Under the pieces are notes generated by a model. The model was not told where the DNA came from and did not search any database. It saw only the letters and a list, made by a program, of their open reading frames with translations. A program made the position numbers and the translations under genes. A stretch of DNA of 64,000 nt from Sulfurospirillum sp. UBA2217 (lineage in GTDB: Bacteria; Campylobacterota; Campylobacteria; Campylobacterales; Sulfurospirillaceae): positions 111,840-175,839 of the forward strand of contig DCUJ01000002.1 of assembly GCA_002328495.1 (NCBI GenBank), read 5' to 3'. The number at the start of each line of letters is the position of its first letter. Positions within the stretch are counted from its first letter, which is position 1. Shown in pieces: positions 1 to 9,189 of this stretch.

Positions 1-700
1 TGGTTTTGAGCAAAATATTGCCCACAAAACCATCACACACGATGACATCCACAGAACCATCAAAGATATTATTACCCTCAACATTGCCGACAAAAGAACT
101 CATTTTCGTGAGCATTTCGTAGGCTTCTTTTGTAATCTCATTCCCTTTACTTTTCTCTTCACCATTGGAAAGCAATCCAACTTTAGGTTGAGCAATTTTG
201 AGAATATCTTTTGCATAAGCTTCACCCATAATGGCAAATTGAGCTAGATGCTCAGCTTTACAATCTACATTAGCTCCTACATCCAGAACTAAACTCACTT
301 TTCCAAAAACAGCCGTTGGCATAATGGTTGCTATCGCTGGACGTAAGACACCTTTAAGTCGTCCTATGCGCAGGGTAGCCAAACTCATCGTAGCCCCGCT
401 GTGACCCATAGAAACAACTGCATCTGCTTGTTTCTCTTTGACCAAATCAACCGCTTTGTAAATGGATGTTTCTTTGCGCTTCAGTGCATTCGTTGCAGCT
501 TCGTGCATATCAAGCACATCACTCGACTCTACAAAGCTAACACGATTTAAAAAGGCATCAGGAATGAGGGGTTTAATGGCACTGACATCGCCCACTAAAA
601 TAGCTTTAAATGAGCGTTCACGCAATGCTTGAAGCGTTCCTTCGATGATAGGACGAGGACCGAAGTCTCCGCCCATAGCATCCACTGCAATACTAAGCAT
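1..700 (-). CDS. plsX: Phosphate acyltransferase PlsX (3' end outside window)
   Basis: PlsX makes acyl-phosphate from acyl-ACP, the first committed step of the PlsX/PlsY phospholipid route. Only the N-terminal 233 codons are present; the gene runs off the left edge. The minus-strand translation begins MLSIAVDAMGGDFGP, the PlsX signature, and further on shows SMGHSGATM and LVLDVGANVDCKAEH, both conserved in the family. The ATG lies directly after the rpmF stop codon, so it is translationally coupled to rpmF in the usual rpmF-plsX order. Identity is clear; completeness cannot be judged. Confidence 0.95.
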   Translation of the reverse strand, partial: MLSIAVDAMGGDFGPRPIIEGTLQALRERSFKAILVGDVSAIKPLIPDAFLNRVSFVESSDVLDMHEAATNALKRKETSIYKAVDLVKEKQADAVVSMGHSGATMSLATLRIGRLKGVLRPAIATIMPTAVFGKVSLVLDVGANVDCKAEHLAQFAIMGEAYAKDILKIAQPKVGLLSNGEEKSKGNEITKEAYEMLTKMSSFVGNVEGNNIFDGSVDVIVCDGFVGNILLKT

Positions 701-853
701 TTAGTTTTTATATTCGCCTGTTGTTTTATTGATACGATGTGGCATTTTCCATGTTCCATCCGTGTCTTTAACTGGCATTGGAAGAGTTACTGTATAATGT
801 GTTCTTCTCTTTGCGCCTCTTGTTTTACTTACGCGTCTCTTAGGTACCGCCAT
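701..853 (-). CDS. rpmF: 50S ribosomal protein L32
   Basis: A 50-residue basic protein starting MAVPKRRVSKTRGAKRRTHY, the standard L32 N-terminus. It ends INKTTGEYKN. It is a structural protein of the large ribosomal subunit. I do not see the zinc-binding cysteines found in some L32 proteins, so this is the cysteine-free form. It lies between the YceD-like gene and plsX, the order typical of many bacteria, and its stop codon abuts the plsX ATG. A purine-rich ribosome site (aaggag on the minus strand) precedes the ATG. Confidence 0.95.
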   Translation of the reverse strand: MAVPKRRVSKTRGAKRRTHYTVTLPMPVKDTDGTWKMPHRINKTTGEYKN

Positions 854-872
854 TTTATCTCCTTAATAGTAG

Positions 873-1235
873 TTAATTATCTGTTTCACACGAACCACAA
901 TAGTGGTAATCGCTTCTAAATGCTTCAAGTTCACTTTCACGCAATAGATTAAAATCTATGACTCCGTCAAAGAATTCTACCACATTTAAAAGTTCATCGT
1001 TCTCTTTATCGTGATAAATGCCTTCACTCGCGAAGACTTCTACCGCTTCATTCACCTTCAATACGAATGCTTCTGCACAACGATCACACACATGCGAGAT
1101 TTCACCCTCTAAGACCCCCGCACATTTCACCAGAGTTTTGCTGTGCTTTACAGCCTCCCCACTAAAATGTATGCTATCCGCATGTGCTTCAAAACGAGTT
1201 CCCAAAGAAGGAATTTTTTTGAATTCTATCGTCAT
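873..1235 (-). CDS. YceD/DUF177 family protein
   Basis: A 120-residue protein of the YceD (DUF177) family, which is almost always encoded upstream of rpmF. In bacteria and plants the family has been linked to 23S rRNA accumulation. The cysteine pattern is visible: a Cys in KCAGVLEG, then CDRC about 14 residues later, and YCGSC near the C-terminus, which could bind a metal. The acidic stretch in the second half fits the family. The assignment rests on the CDRC motif and the position; the molecular role is not clear. Confidence 0.85.
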   Translation of the reverse strand: MTIEFKKIPSLGTRFEAHADSIHFSGEAVKHSKTLVKCAGVLEGEISHVCDRCAEAFVLKVNEAVEVFASEGIYHDKENDELLNVVEFFDGVIDFNLLRESELEAFRSDYHYCGSCETDN

Positions 1236-1249
1236 TATTTTAGAAAAAT

Positions 1250-1663
1250 CTAATTAATTTCTCTTCGCGAGAAGAAAAATTCAATTTCATTTTTTGCATT
1301 TTCGGCACTGTCACTTCCATGAACAGCATTGGCATCAATACTCTCCGCAAAATCAGCACGAATCGTTCCTTTAAGCGCTTCTTTTGGATTAGTAGCACCC
1401 ATCAATTCACGGTTTTTAGCCACCGCATTTTCACCTTCAAGAACCATAACCACAACAGGTCCACTGATCATAAATTTGACCAATTCGCCATAAAATGGAC
1501 GACTTGCGTGGACGATATAAAAGGCTTTCGCATCGTCAACGCTTAGTTGCATTTTTTTCATTGCTGCAATTCTTAAACCATTGGATTCAAATCTATCAAC
1601 AATTTTGCCAATGACATTTTTAGCAACAGCATCAGGTTTAATAATGGATAATGTACTCTCCAT
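1250..1663 (-). CDS. ndk: Nucleoside diphosphate kinase
   Basis: This enzyme transfers the gamma phosphate from ATP to other (d)NDPs through a phosphohistidine. The 137-residue protein starts MESTLSIIKPDAV and contains the active-site segment NAVHGSDS, with the catalytic histidine at about residue 115. The length is normal. A longer in-frame start exists 45 bases upstream, but the ATG at 1663 has a good ribosome site (gaggag) and matches the family N-terminus. It lies upstream of the YceD-rpmF-plsX run on the minus strand, with a likely -10 box at 1749-1754. Confidence 0.95.
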   Translation of the reverse strand: MESTLSIIKPDAVAKNVIGKIVDRFESNGLRIAAMKKMQLSVDDAKAFYIVHASRPFYGELVKFMISGPVVVMVLEGENAVAKNRELMGATNPKEALKGTIRADFAESIDANAVHGSDSAENAKNEIEFFFSRREIN

Positions 1664-1748
1664 AAAATCTCCTCGTTTAGGGTATTTTTTGTTACGTGCG
1701 ACGTTCATTGTCAGACGTTAAAAACTTTTTAGGGAATTAGAACGTGGG

Positions 1749-1754
1749 AGTATA
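1749..1754 (-). promoter_or_regulatory. Likely -10 box for ndk and following genes
   Basis: On the minus strand the sequence reads TATACT, about 85 bases upstream of the ndk ATG and just after a T-rich run, a common promoter layout in this phylum. No convincing -35 box is seen. Confidence 0.4.
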
Positions 1755-1794
1755 GCAGAATTTTTTTTTAATATCAATACACTTTTCAAAACAA

Positions 1795-1821
1795 ACAAAG
1801 AGAGATTTTATCTCTCTTTGT
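1795..1821 (-). terminator. Stem-loop terminator after the ferredoxin gene
   Basis: A perfect 12-bp stem (ACAAAGAGAGAT paired with its complement) closes a 3-base loop. It starts 8 bases beyond the ferredoxin stop codon. On the minus strand it is followed by TTTGTTTTG, which fits an intrinsic terminator separating the ferredoxin from ndk. Confidence 0.75.
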
Positions 1822-1828
1822 CTAAAAA

Positions 1829-2113
1829 CTATTCAACGCAAGCGGTAGAGCCTGTTCTTTTATCAGCACCAATATCATCACGACTTGGTTGACCTGCAAA
1901 TGGAGCATCCCATACAATACAGCCTTCGGTTGGGCACGCTTCAGCACACGCTGGAGCATCATGATGACCTACGCACTCAACACATTTATCCGCAAAAACA
2001 TAATAAATGTCAGCACCTGTTGGGTTATCACTATCATCTACAATTGCTTCTACGGGACATTCGTCGATACAGGCTCCACACGCGATACAAATATCTGTAA
2101 TTTTAACTGCCAT
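1829..2113 (-). CDS. 2x[4Fe-4S] ferredoxin
   Basis: A 94-residue soluble electron carrier. Residues 9-19 hold the first cluster motif, CIACGACIDEC followed by Pro. The second group is C44, C47, C56 and C60 with an eight-residue insertion between the second and third cysteines, as in YfhL-type bacterial ferredoxins. Both clusters therefore look able to bind [4Fe-4S]. The gene has its own ribosome site (aaggag) and a terminator. It may serve pyruvate or 2-oxoglutarate:ferredoxin oxidoreductases, but no partner is encoded here. Confidence 0.9.
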   Translation of the reverse strand: MAVKITDICIACGACIDECPVEAIVDDSDNPTGADIYYVFADKCVECVGHHDAPACAEACPTEGCIVWDAPFAGQPSRDDIGADKRTGSTACVE

Positions 2114-2288
2114 TTTTTCTCCTTAAACCTATGATTTTTTGTTCAGAAAAAAACTATACCTAAACTAAATTGAAAATGGTATTAAAGTATGAAGAACTAC
2201 TTATCCCTGAGAAACACTATATTATTTAACATAACTAAAAGCATAAATAGCTTATGATAAACACATGATAAAATTTAAAGGAGATTCT

Positions 2289-4259
2289 TTGAACTCATTA
2301 GCTAAAAAAGTGACCATATTGCAAGTCTTTATCGTCACATTTTCGATGTTCGCATTCATTTTTTATATCAGCACCTATGTTGGTAATTACATAAAAAATG
2401 AAACAGAAGCAAAAATCGATTCAACTGTTTGTAACTTACATCAAACGGTTGGGATTTATAACAATTCTTTAGAAGATACGGCGGTTAAACTCTTTTCTAT
2501 TTTCGAATCAGGATTTGGAAGTTTTTTTGTAAATCCTGATGAAAAAATTAAGGTCAATGGCATTGATACACCGCTTATGAGTTCTGGAGGCTATGCGCTG
2601 AATAACAATTTTTCTAAAGTAGAAGCCTTTACTGACTTAACCGGTGCCGTCGCAACGGTTTTTGCTGCCAGTGGTGATGACTTCATTCGTATTTCTACTT
2701 CTCTGAAAAAAGAAGATGGTTCTCGGGCAATGGGAACATTTTTGGGCACAAAGAGTCCTGCGTATGAACCTATCATGAAAAAACAACGCTATGTTGGTAA
2801 TGCACGTTTATTTGGAAAAGATTATATAACAGTTTATTCTCCTATTATTGAAGATGACAAAGTTTTAGGAATTTTATTTATTGGGTATAACTTTACAGAA
2901 GGACTTAAAAGTCTCTCTTCTGAAATGAAAAAGATGAAAATTGGGGAACATGGTTATTTTTACGCTATTAATGCCAAGACACAAAGCTACGATGTCCATC
3001 CAAAACTAGAAGGGGCAAAAGTAAGCTCAGACATTGATAAAAAAATCATTGAGCAAAAAAATGGTGTTCTGCGTTTGCCTGAAGAAGGTCAAGATAAACT
3101 CATTAGTTTTAAAACCTTTGATAAATGGGGATGGATATTGGTGGCAAAGGCCAATGAAAAAGATTTCCAAGAAGCCAATGATACCCTGCGCAATCGATTG
3201 ATTTACGTCTCTTTGGGCATCACGATGCTTATGTTGATCATTATTTGGTTTGCTGTTAGCACCATCATCACAGCTCCTCTTAAAAATTTAATCGAAAAAG
3301 CAAAAGAACTCTCCAGCGGTGATGGGGATTTAACGCGAAAACTTGTCATCAAAGGAAATGATGAAATTGCACAAGCCAGTATACAAATCAACCATTTCAT
3401 TGAAAAAGTACGCGTACTGATTTCCAATGCAAAATCGCTTTCATCTGAGAACTCTTCAATTTCTAATGAACTTTCAAGCACATCGTTGCACGTTGAAAAA
3501 TTAGTTGAAAAATCAACCACTATTGTTCATGAAACGACAGCACGTGCGACACAAATGCAAGAGACATTAATCACATCCATTAATGAAGCCAAGAGTGGTA
3601 AAGATGACATGGCTCAAGCGAACAACTCTTTACGTACGGTTAGCAGTGCTATCATTGCGATGACGGAAGAGATTCAAAACAGTTCTGCGATAGAAATTGA
3701 ACTCGCCCACAAGATTCACCAACTTAGCTCTGATGCCGCACAGGTCAAAAATGTCCTAACGGTTATTAGTGATATTGCAGACCAAACCAACCTCTTGGCT
3801 CTCAATGCTGCCATAGAAGCCGCACGTGCTGGAGAACATGGACGTGGCTTTGCTGTTGTTGCTGATGAAGTTCGAAAGCTGGCTGAACGTACTCAAAAAA
3901 GCCTTATTGAAATCAATGCAACCATTAACGTCATCGTCCAATCTATTGTTGATTCAAGTGAACAGATGAGTAGCAACTCAAAAAAAGTTGAAGCACTCGC
4001 TACAACAGCTTTTGCTGTAGAAAAACAACTCAGAGATACTTTTGGCATTATTGATGCAGTAACCCATATAACAGAACATACAGTGGATAATTATATTCAA
4101 ACAGGCAAAGATATTGAAAAAGTTATTGCTCAAATTGGAGAAATTAATACAATTTCGAGCCAAAACAGTCGAAGTGTTGAAGAGATAGCTGGTGCTGCAG
4201 AACACTTAAGTAAAATGACTGAAAATCTTAATAATAAACTTAACGAGTTTAGAACCTAA
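2289..4259 (+). CDS. Methyl-accepting chemotaxis protein with periplasmic Cache domain
   Basis: A membrane chemoreceptor that signals to CheA through CheW/CheV. It has a transmembrane helix near residues 8-30, a large periplasmic region with Cache_3/Cache_2-like sequence (GDDFIRISTS, SPIIEDDKVLGILFIGYNF), a second helix near 304-327, a HAMP domain, and the conserved signalling tip near 495-535 (DQTNLLALNAAIEAARAGEH). I chose the TTG at 2289 because AAAGGAG lies five bases before it; the in-frame ATG at 2265 has no ribosome site. No C-terminal CheR/CheB tether is seen. It stands alone between fdx and the peroxiredoxin. The ligand is unknown. Confidence 0.93.
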   Translation: MNSLAKKVTILQVFIVTFSMFAFIFYISTYVGNYIKNETEAKIDSTVCNLHQTVGIYNNSLEDTAVKLFSIFESGFGSFFVNPDEKIKVNGIDTPLMSSGGYALNNNFSKVEAFTDLTGAVATVFAASGDDFIRISTSLKKEDGSRAMGTFLGTKSPAYEPIMKKQRYVGNARLFGKDYITVYSPIIEDDKVLGILFIGYNFTEGLKSLSSEMKKMKIGEHGYFYAINAKTQSYDVHPKLEGAKVSSDIDKKIIEQKNGVLRLPEEGQDKLISFKTFDKWGWILVAKANEKDFQEANDTLRNRLIYVSLGITMLMLIIIWFAVSTIITAPLKNLIEKAKELSSGDGDLTRKLVIKGNDEIAQASIQINHFIEKVRVLISNAKSLSSENSSISNELSSTSLHVEKLVEKSTTIVHETTARATQMQETLITSINEAKSGKDDMAQANNSLRTVSSAIIAMTEEIQNSSAIEIELAHKIHQLSSDAAQVKNVLTVISDIADQTNLLALNAAIEAARAGEHGRGFAVVADEVRKLAERTQKSLIEINATINVIVQSIVDSSEQMSSNSKKVEALATTAFAVEKQLRDTFGIIDAVTHITEHTVDNYIQTGKDIEKVIAQIGEINTISSQNSRSVEEIAGAAEHLSKMTENLNNKLNEFRT

Positions 4260-4325
4260 GGTTGCAAAAGTCTTATTGGATAAAATTAGTCTTATTTATT
4301 CAAAGTGATTTCTAGGATGTGTTAG

Positions 4326-4331
4326 TATAAT
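4326..4331 (+). promoter_or_regulatory. Likely -10 box for the peroxiredoxin gene
   Basis: A perfect TATAAT lies 38 bases upstream of the peroxiredoxin ATG. No clear -35 box is seen. A PerR operator would be expected nearby, but I could not identify one by eye. Confidence 0.55.
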
Positions 4332-4368
4332 TTCTGTAGTACCAAATATTATTAAAAGGATTTCTACC

Positions 4369-4965
4369 ATGTTAGTAACCAATAAAGCTCCAGACTTTAC
4401 AGCAACCGCCGTTTTAGGTGACAATCAAATTGTTGATAACTTTAACTTGTACCAAAATATTGGTGCAAAAGGTGCTGTTTTATTCTTTTATCCACTCGAT
4501 TTTACCTTTGTATGTCCTTCAGAAATCATTGCATTCGATAAACGATTGGAAGAGTTTACAAGTCGAGGTATCAATGTTATTGCGGTTTCTATTGATTCTC
4601 AGTTCTCACACTTTGCATGGAAAAATACTCCAGTAAATCAAGGAGGTATTGGACAAGTACGTTTTCCGATGGTAGCTGACATTACTAAACAGATTTCACG
4701 TGATTATGATGTCCTCTTTAAGGAAGGTGTCGCACTTCGTGGTTCATTCTTAATTGATAAAGATGGCACAGTAAGACATGCTGTTATCAATGACTTGCCA
4801 CTTGGAAGAAACATCGATGAGATGATTCGTATGATTGACACGATGCTCTTTACGAATGAATACGGCGAAGTGTGTCCAGCAGGTTGGCAAAAAGGGGATA
4901 AAGGCATGACGGCAAGTACCGCTGGTGTGGCTGATTACCTCGCTCACAACTCAGACAAACTCTAA
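4369..4965 (+). CDS. 2-Cys peroxiredoxin (AhpC/TSA family)
   Basis: It reduces hydrogen peroxide and alkyl hydroperoxides. The 198-residue protein has the peroxidatic site DFTFVCPSE (C49), an arginine in LRGSF (R124), and the resolving cysteine in EVCPAGW (C169), so it is a typical 2-Cys enzyme. GGIG near residue 92 and a C-terminal YL region match the motifs linked to overoxidation sensitivity. The physiological reductant is probably the thioredoxin system (trxA/trxB at 51.4-52.7 kb). It converges on a perR-like gene, which suggests peroxide-responsive control. Confidence 0.94.
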   Translation: MLVTNKAPDFTATAVLGDNQIVDNFNLYQNIGAKGAVLFFYPLDFTFVCPSEIIAFDKRLEEFTSRGINVIAVSIDSQFSHFAWKNTPVNQGGIGQVRFPMVADITKQISRDYDVLFKEGVALRGSFLIDKDGTVRHAVINDLPLGRNIDEMIRMIDTMLFTNEYGEVCPAGWQKGDKGMTASTAGVADYLAHNSDKL

Positions 4966-4971
4966 GACTCT

Positions 4972-5004
4972 AAAGTGCAAAGAGATAGTTACTCTTTGCA
5001 CTTT
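4972..5004. terminator. Bidirectional terminator between peroxiredoxin and perR-like gene
   Basis: A perfect 13-bp stem (AAAGTGCAAAGAG and its complement) with a 7-base loop is followed by a T run on the plus strand. It serves the peroxiredoxin gene and probably the convergent perR-like gene. A TTACATGTAA palindrome follows at 5008-5017. Confidence 0.8.
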
Positions 5005-5020
5005 TTCTTACATGTAATCT

Positions 5021-5434
5021 TTACTTCTTACAAAAAGAACACGATTCAATCGTAGCAATTAAGTCCAATCTTCCTACTTTAATCCCTTTATGTGTTTCTA
5101 AAGAGTGCTGATAAGCAACCAATGCATCATCGTAATCAATATCTTGTATCACACCACAGTTTTGACATACTAGATGAACATGCGGATGGGAGTAAATGTC
5201 GTAATGCATTTTTCCATCAGAGATATTGACCTCTATCACAATACCTTTTTCCTTCAGTGTTGCAATATTTTTATAAACCGTTGCTAACGACATAGAGGGG
5301 TTCTCTTTTCGCAAAGCGTCATAGAGATGCTCGATGGTTGGGTGATTCTTTTTTTCAAGTTCTCTAAGCACACAAATGCGCTGAGGCGTTGCTTTTAAAT
5401 CTTTTGTTTTTAATAAATGGACAAAGTCGCTCAT
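5021..5434 (-). CDS. perR: Fur-family peroxide-type repressor (PerR-like)
   Basis: A 137-residue metal-dependent DNA-binding repressor. Residues 1-80 form the winged helix (KATPQR, SLATVYKN). The C-terminal half has the structural zinc ligands C90xxC93 and C132xxC135 and a His-rich segment HPHVHLVC. The PerR call rather than Fur rests on the convergent peroxiredoxin neighbour and on likeness to Campylobacter PerR as I recall it. It lies upstream of dxs on the same strand, with 75 bases between them. Confidence 0.82.
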   Translation of the reverse strand: MSDFVHLLKTKDLKATPQRICVLRELEKKNHPTIEHLYDALRKENPSMSLATVYKNIATLKEKGIVIEVNISDGKMHYDIYSHPHVHLVCQNCGVIQDIDYDDALVAYQHSLETHKGIKVGRLDLIATIESCSFCKK

Positions 5435-5509
5435 GGGTTTCTCGCTCTTTTTTTCGAATCATTCCATAATACACTTCAATTTAACTGAAAAAAAATCAAT
5501 TAATATTTT

Positions 5510-7357
5510 TTATTCATTATAGCTTTTATCAAAAATATACGTTGCAATACTCAAAGCATCGATACCCAATTTCTCTTCAATCAAATGCGTTGCCCCATGG
5601 GTAATAAAAACATCTTCATATTCGAAGCTGTGAAGGCTTACATGTAAGCCTTTTTTCTCTTTAAATTGTCCTAATAAAGAGGCAACGCCTCCGATTTTGG
5701 CACTATCGCTAAGTACATACCATGTTGTATAAGTTTTTGAAAGTTTTTCTAACATAACCTCATCCAAAGGCTTCACAAATTTAAGATCTACAATAGCAAC
5801 ATTCAGACCTTTTTCCAAGAGAATTTTAGCTGTCTCAATGGCTCGTCCCACACCATTACCATAACCCACAAGCAGAATAGGACTGCTTCCTTCTTTTAAA
5901 CAGTCTGCCCTTCCATATTCAAAAGGGGTAACACTATAAGGAGAACACGAGAAAAAAGCACCTCTTGGATAACGAATTGCCAAAGGACCTTTGTGGGTAT
6001 ATGCATAACTTAACGCTTCATGCATACTCGCTTCATCGCGAGGTGCTAGCAGTGTCATATTGGGAATGGCGCTAAGGTATGCAATATCAAAAGCACCTTG
6101 ATGCGTTTCACCATCTTCTCCAACGGTTCCAGCACGATCAATCGCAAATACGACATTGAGGTTTAAAATGCACGCATCATGAATAATTTGATCATACGCT
6201 CGCTGTAAAAATGTCGAATAAATGCTAATGAAGGGTTTAAAACCCTCTTTTGCCATTGCGCACATCGATGTTACAGCATGTTGTTCAGCAATGGCTACGT
6301 CCCAAAAACGTTCAGGAAAATTCTGAATCAGGGGAGATAGCCCTGTGCCACTAGGCATAGCAGCAGTTACCCCAACAACATCTTTATGCTCCTTTGCCAA
6401 TGCCAACAATGCTTCAGAATACATTTGTGTTGCACTTTTAGAGACTCCTTTTTTGAGTGCTTCACCGCTTGCAACATCAAAAGGACCAACCCCATGCCAC
6501 TTTTCATAGTATCCCTCAGCCATTTCATAGCCTTTACCTTTGAGGGTTTGGGTGTGAATAATAACAGGTTTTTTTAAGTTTTTTGCCGCTTGTAATGCCT
6601 TAATAAGACTTTCCAAATCATGCCCATCAATAGGACCTATATAATCAATCCCCAACTCTTCAAACAAAATCCCAGGGGTAATTAACTTAAAGCCCTCTTC
6701 AAATTTTTTAGCCATATACGTTGCACTTTCAGGCAAATACTGTAGAATCTGCTCAGTCACTTTTTTTACTTTTTGATAAAATGTTCCTGCCATTGCACTG
6801 GATAGAAACTTACTGATAGCACCGATGGGTTTTGAAATGCTCATTTTATTATCATTCAAAATAATCACAACAGGATAACGCCTATCGCCCAATTCATTTA
6901 ACGCCTCATATGCCATACCTGCACTTAGAGAACCATCGCCTATCAAAGCAACGGGTACACGTTTGGACTGCTCGTTTTTAAGCGCTATTGCCTTTGCCGC
7001 ACCCACCGCCAATGAAATAGAAGTAGAACTGTGTCCTGCAACAAAATAGTCATACGGTGACTCATCAGGTCTTGTGTAGCCACTAATCCCACCCAACTCA
7101 CGCAAGCTATCAAACCTATCCCATCTATCGGTAATAAGTTTATGGGTATAAGCTTGATGGCTAACATCAAAGATAAAAGGATCTAAAGATGCATCAAAAA
7201 CATAATGCATCGCAACAATAAGCTCAACAGCACCAACATTGCTACTTAAATGACCGCCATTTTTGCTCACTGTTTGAATAATTTTTTGACGTATTTCATC
7301 ACAATAGTTATTAAGATTTTCTAAAGATTGTTCACGCAAGGTTTCTCTTTGTATCAC
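5510..7357 (-). CDS. dxs: 1-deoxy-D-xylulose-5-phosphate synthase
   Basis: It condenses pyruvate and glyceraldehyde 3-phosphate in the first step of the MEP isoprenoid pathway, using thiamine diphosphate. At 615 residues the length is normal. The N-terminal part has SSNVGAVELIVAMHYVFD and the TPP motif IGDGSLSAGMAYEALN; the transketolase-type middle domain has AIDRAGTVGEDGETHQGAFD. The start overlaps the fliH stop by four bases, so dxs is translated from the flagellar gene cluster. That link is of gene order, not of function. Confidence 0.96.
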   Translation of the reverse strand: MIQRETLREQSLENLNNYCDEIRQKIIQTVSKNGGHLSSNVGAVELIVAMHYVFDASLDPFIFDVSHQAYTHKLITDRWDRFDSLRELGGISGYTRPDESPYDYFVAGHSSTSISLAVGAAKAIALKNEQSKRVPVALIGDGSLSAGMAYEALNELGDRRYPVVIILNDNKMSISKPIGAISKFLSSAMAGTFYQKVKKVTEQILQYLPESATYMAKKFEEGFKLITPGILFEELGIDYIGPIDGHDLESLIKALQAAKNLKKPVIIHTQTLKGKGYEMAEGYYEKWHGVGPFDVASGEALKKGVSKSATQMYSEALLALAKEHKDVVGVTAAMPSGTGLSPLIQNFPERFWDVAIAEQHAVTSMCAMAKEGFKPFISIYSTFLQRAYDQIIHDACILNLNVVFAIDRAGTVGEDGETHQGAFDIAYLSAIPNMTLLAPRDEASMHEALSYAYTHKGPLAIRYPRGAFFSCSPYSVTPFEYGRADCLKEGSSPILLVGYGNGVGRAIETAKILLEKGLNVAIVDLKFVKPLDEVMLEKLSKTYTTWYVLSDSAKIGGVASLLGQFKEKKGLHVSLHSFEYEDVFITHGATHLIEEKLGIDALSIATYIFDKSYNE

Positions 7358-8154
7358 GATTCATTCTCTTGTATCAAATATTTTACTTTCTCTAAGCGCA
7401 TGGCAAGCGTGCCATCTAAATTTCCACCATCACTCAAAATGACAACGCCCCCTAAGGTAATGGCATCATCAGCACTCACTTTAATTTTTTCATTATTTCC
7501 ATAAACTTCTTGGAGTATTTCTAAATCTTTTGGATTGACTTTAAGCTCTATCTTAGAGGCCTCTTTCACCTCTTTGAGAAGTTCTTTTGCAAGGGCAATG
7601 GCAATGTTTCCACTAGCATGTGATACCTCTTTTTTGATAACTTCTTTGGCAATTTCAAAAGCCGTCGTACTCAGTTCCGATTCCATTTTTACAAAACGTG
7701 CCTCTAAGGTTTGCACAAATGTTTCCGTTTGGGTAATCGATTTGAGGTAGCGAGATTTGATTTCTGCTAAACTTGTTTCTAACTCTTCTTTAGCTTTTTG
7801 ATACCCTTGTGTATAAGAGTTTTCCCGTTCACGTTTCAATTCATCATCCAAGCGGTTATTAAATTCACCTTCTTGTTTTTCAATTTGTATCTGTAATTTA
7901 ATGACATTACTGCTGAGTTCATCTGTCTTTTTAAGTAACTCTTCTACAAACAAATGGTGTCCTTCGTCCGCTCGAGTAGCTTTTGGTAACTCATCTTTGG
8001 GAATCAATGCTTCTGAGATAGGAACAAGCGTCTCTTCAAACGTATCTTCTTCACAATCCACAGCAGGAGCATCGCTCACGTGTGAGCCTAAAACTTTAAA
8101 ACGATAGCGCTGCACCGAATGCTCTTCGACACGTTCTTTATTAATCACATTCAT
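7354..8154 (-). CDS. fliH: Flagellar assembly protein FliH
   Basis: FliH binds and regulates the export ATPase FliI at the base of the flagellar type III apparatus. The 266-residue protein has a long charged, probably coiled-coil middle (residues ~60-150) and a C-terminal domain ending in VVILSDGGNLDGTLAMRLEKVK, typical of FliH/YscL C-termini. It lies 6 bases after fliG in the order fliF-fliG-fliH. The N-terminal 60 residues are variable. FliI is not encoded in this window. Confidence 0.9.
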   Translation of the reverse strand: MNVINKERVEEHSVQRYRFKVLGSHVSDAPAVDCEEDTFEETLVPISEALIPKDELPKATRADEGHHLFVEELLKKTDELSSNVIKLQIQIEKQEGEFNNRLDDELKRERENSYTQGYQKAKEELETSLAEIKSRYLKSITQTETFVQTLEARFVKMESELSTTAFEIAKEVIKKEVSHASGNIAIALAKELLKEVKEASKIELKVNPKDLEILQEVYGNNEKIKVSADDAITLGGVVILSDGGNLDGTLAMRLEKVKYLIQENES

Positions 8155-8160
8155 GATTTA

Positions 8161-9189
8161 TCATCCTATCATCTCTTCGGCTTCACCAATTTGTAGTATG
8201 CCTTGCTCTGCAAGTTTTTGCACCTCTTCAACAATTTTTCGCTGACCTTCTTCAACATCCTTTACTCTCACCGCACCCAAAAAGTTCATCTCTTCTAAAA
8301 AAGCATCTTGTGCACGTTGTGACATATTGTCTAAGAATTTTTTGCGCAAATCATCTCCTGCACCTTTGAGGGCTATCATCAAATCTTTTTTATCAGCCAC
8401 TTTGAGAATTTCTCGCACCGCATTGCCATCCAGACGCATAATATCCTCGAAGGTAAACATCATATCTTTAATAATCGATGCCAAACGTTCATCGGCTTGT
8501 TCAATGTATGCAATCGTCGTTTTAGAGGCTTTTTGACCCAAGCGATTGAGAATTTCAGCCACAGCTCGTGGACCACCCACCTCAACTTTATACGAAGTGA
8601 GGGATTCAAGTTTGTTTTCAAGAACAGCAGAAACACGCTTAACCACGGAGGGAGAAATTTCTCCCAAATTTGCCATCCTAATGGTCACTTCACTGCGAAG
8701 CTGATCGGGGAAAAATGAAAGCGTTTCCGCTGCACTGGTGGGATCCATATGTGCTAAAATCAAGGCGACCGTTTGAGGATGCTCATTGATAATAAAATCT
8801 CCCAATTGCTGGGGTTTGATTTGAGAAAGATAGCCAAAACTTTGTGTGTTTTCCATAGATTTTGACAGCTTATCCAAGATTTTTTGCGCACCTTCAGGAC
8901 CAAAAGTACGGTATAAAATCTCTTTGGCATACTCCATACCACCACTTCTAATGTACTGGTTGGATTGCAAAATAACATAAAACTCTTCTAAAACAGCATT
9001 GGCTACTGCTTTATCAATACTTTTAGCCGTTGCAATAAATTTTGAAATATCCGTCACAACTTCTATTTCCATATGAGAAAAAAGATTGGCCGTCGCATCT
9101 TCACCAAGCTGTATCAGTAAAATAGCTGCTTTTTCTGCCATGGTCAGTTCATTAAAAAGCGTTTTTTGATCTTCGCTTAATTTTGTCAT
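8161..9189 (-). CDS. fliG: Flagellar motor switch protein FliG
   Basis: FliG joins the MS ring to the C ring and makes the torque-producing contact with MotA. The 342-residue protein has the middle-domain EHPQ motif (NEHPQTVALILAHMD) and a C-terminal domain with the charged helix DDLRKKFLDNMSQRA. The length is usual. It starts four bases inside the fliF stop region (ATGA-type overlap), which fits tight stoichiometric coupling of FliF and FliG. Confidence 0.97.
   Translation of the reverse strand: MTKLSEDQKTLFNELTMAEKAAILLIQLGEDATANLFSHMEIEVVTDISKFIATAKSIDKAVANAVLEEFYVILQSNQYIRSGGMEYAKEILYRTFGPEGAQKILDKLSKSMENTQSFGYLSQIKPQQLGDFIINEHPQTVALILAHMDPTSAAETLSFFPDQLRSEVTIRMANLGEISPSVVKRVSAVLENKLESLTSYKVEVGGPRAVAEILNRLGQKASKTTIAYIEQADERLASIIKDMMFTFEDIMRLDGNAVREILKVADKKDLMIALKGAGDDLRKKFLDNMSQRAQDAFLEEMNFLGAVRVKDVEEGQRKIVEEVQKLAEQGILQIGEAEEMIG

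Noticed and set aside
629..919. Plus-strand open frame across plsX, rpmF and the YceD-like gene
   Set aside because: All three genes on the minus strand are well supported.
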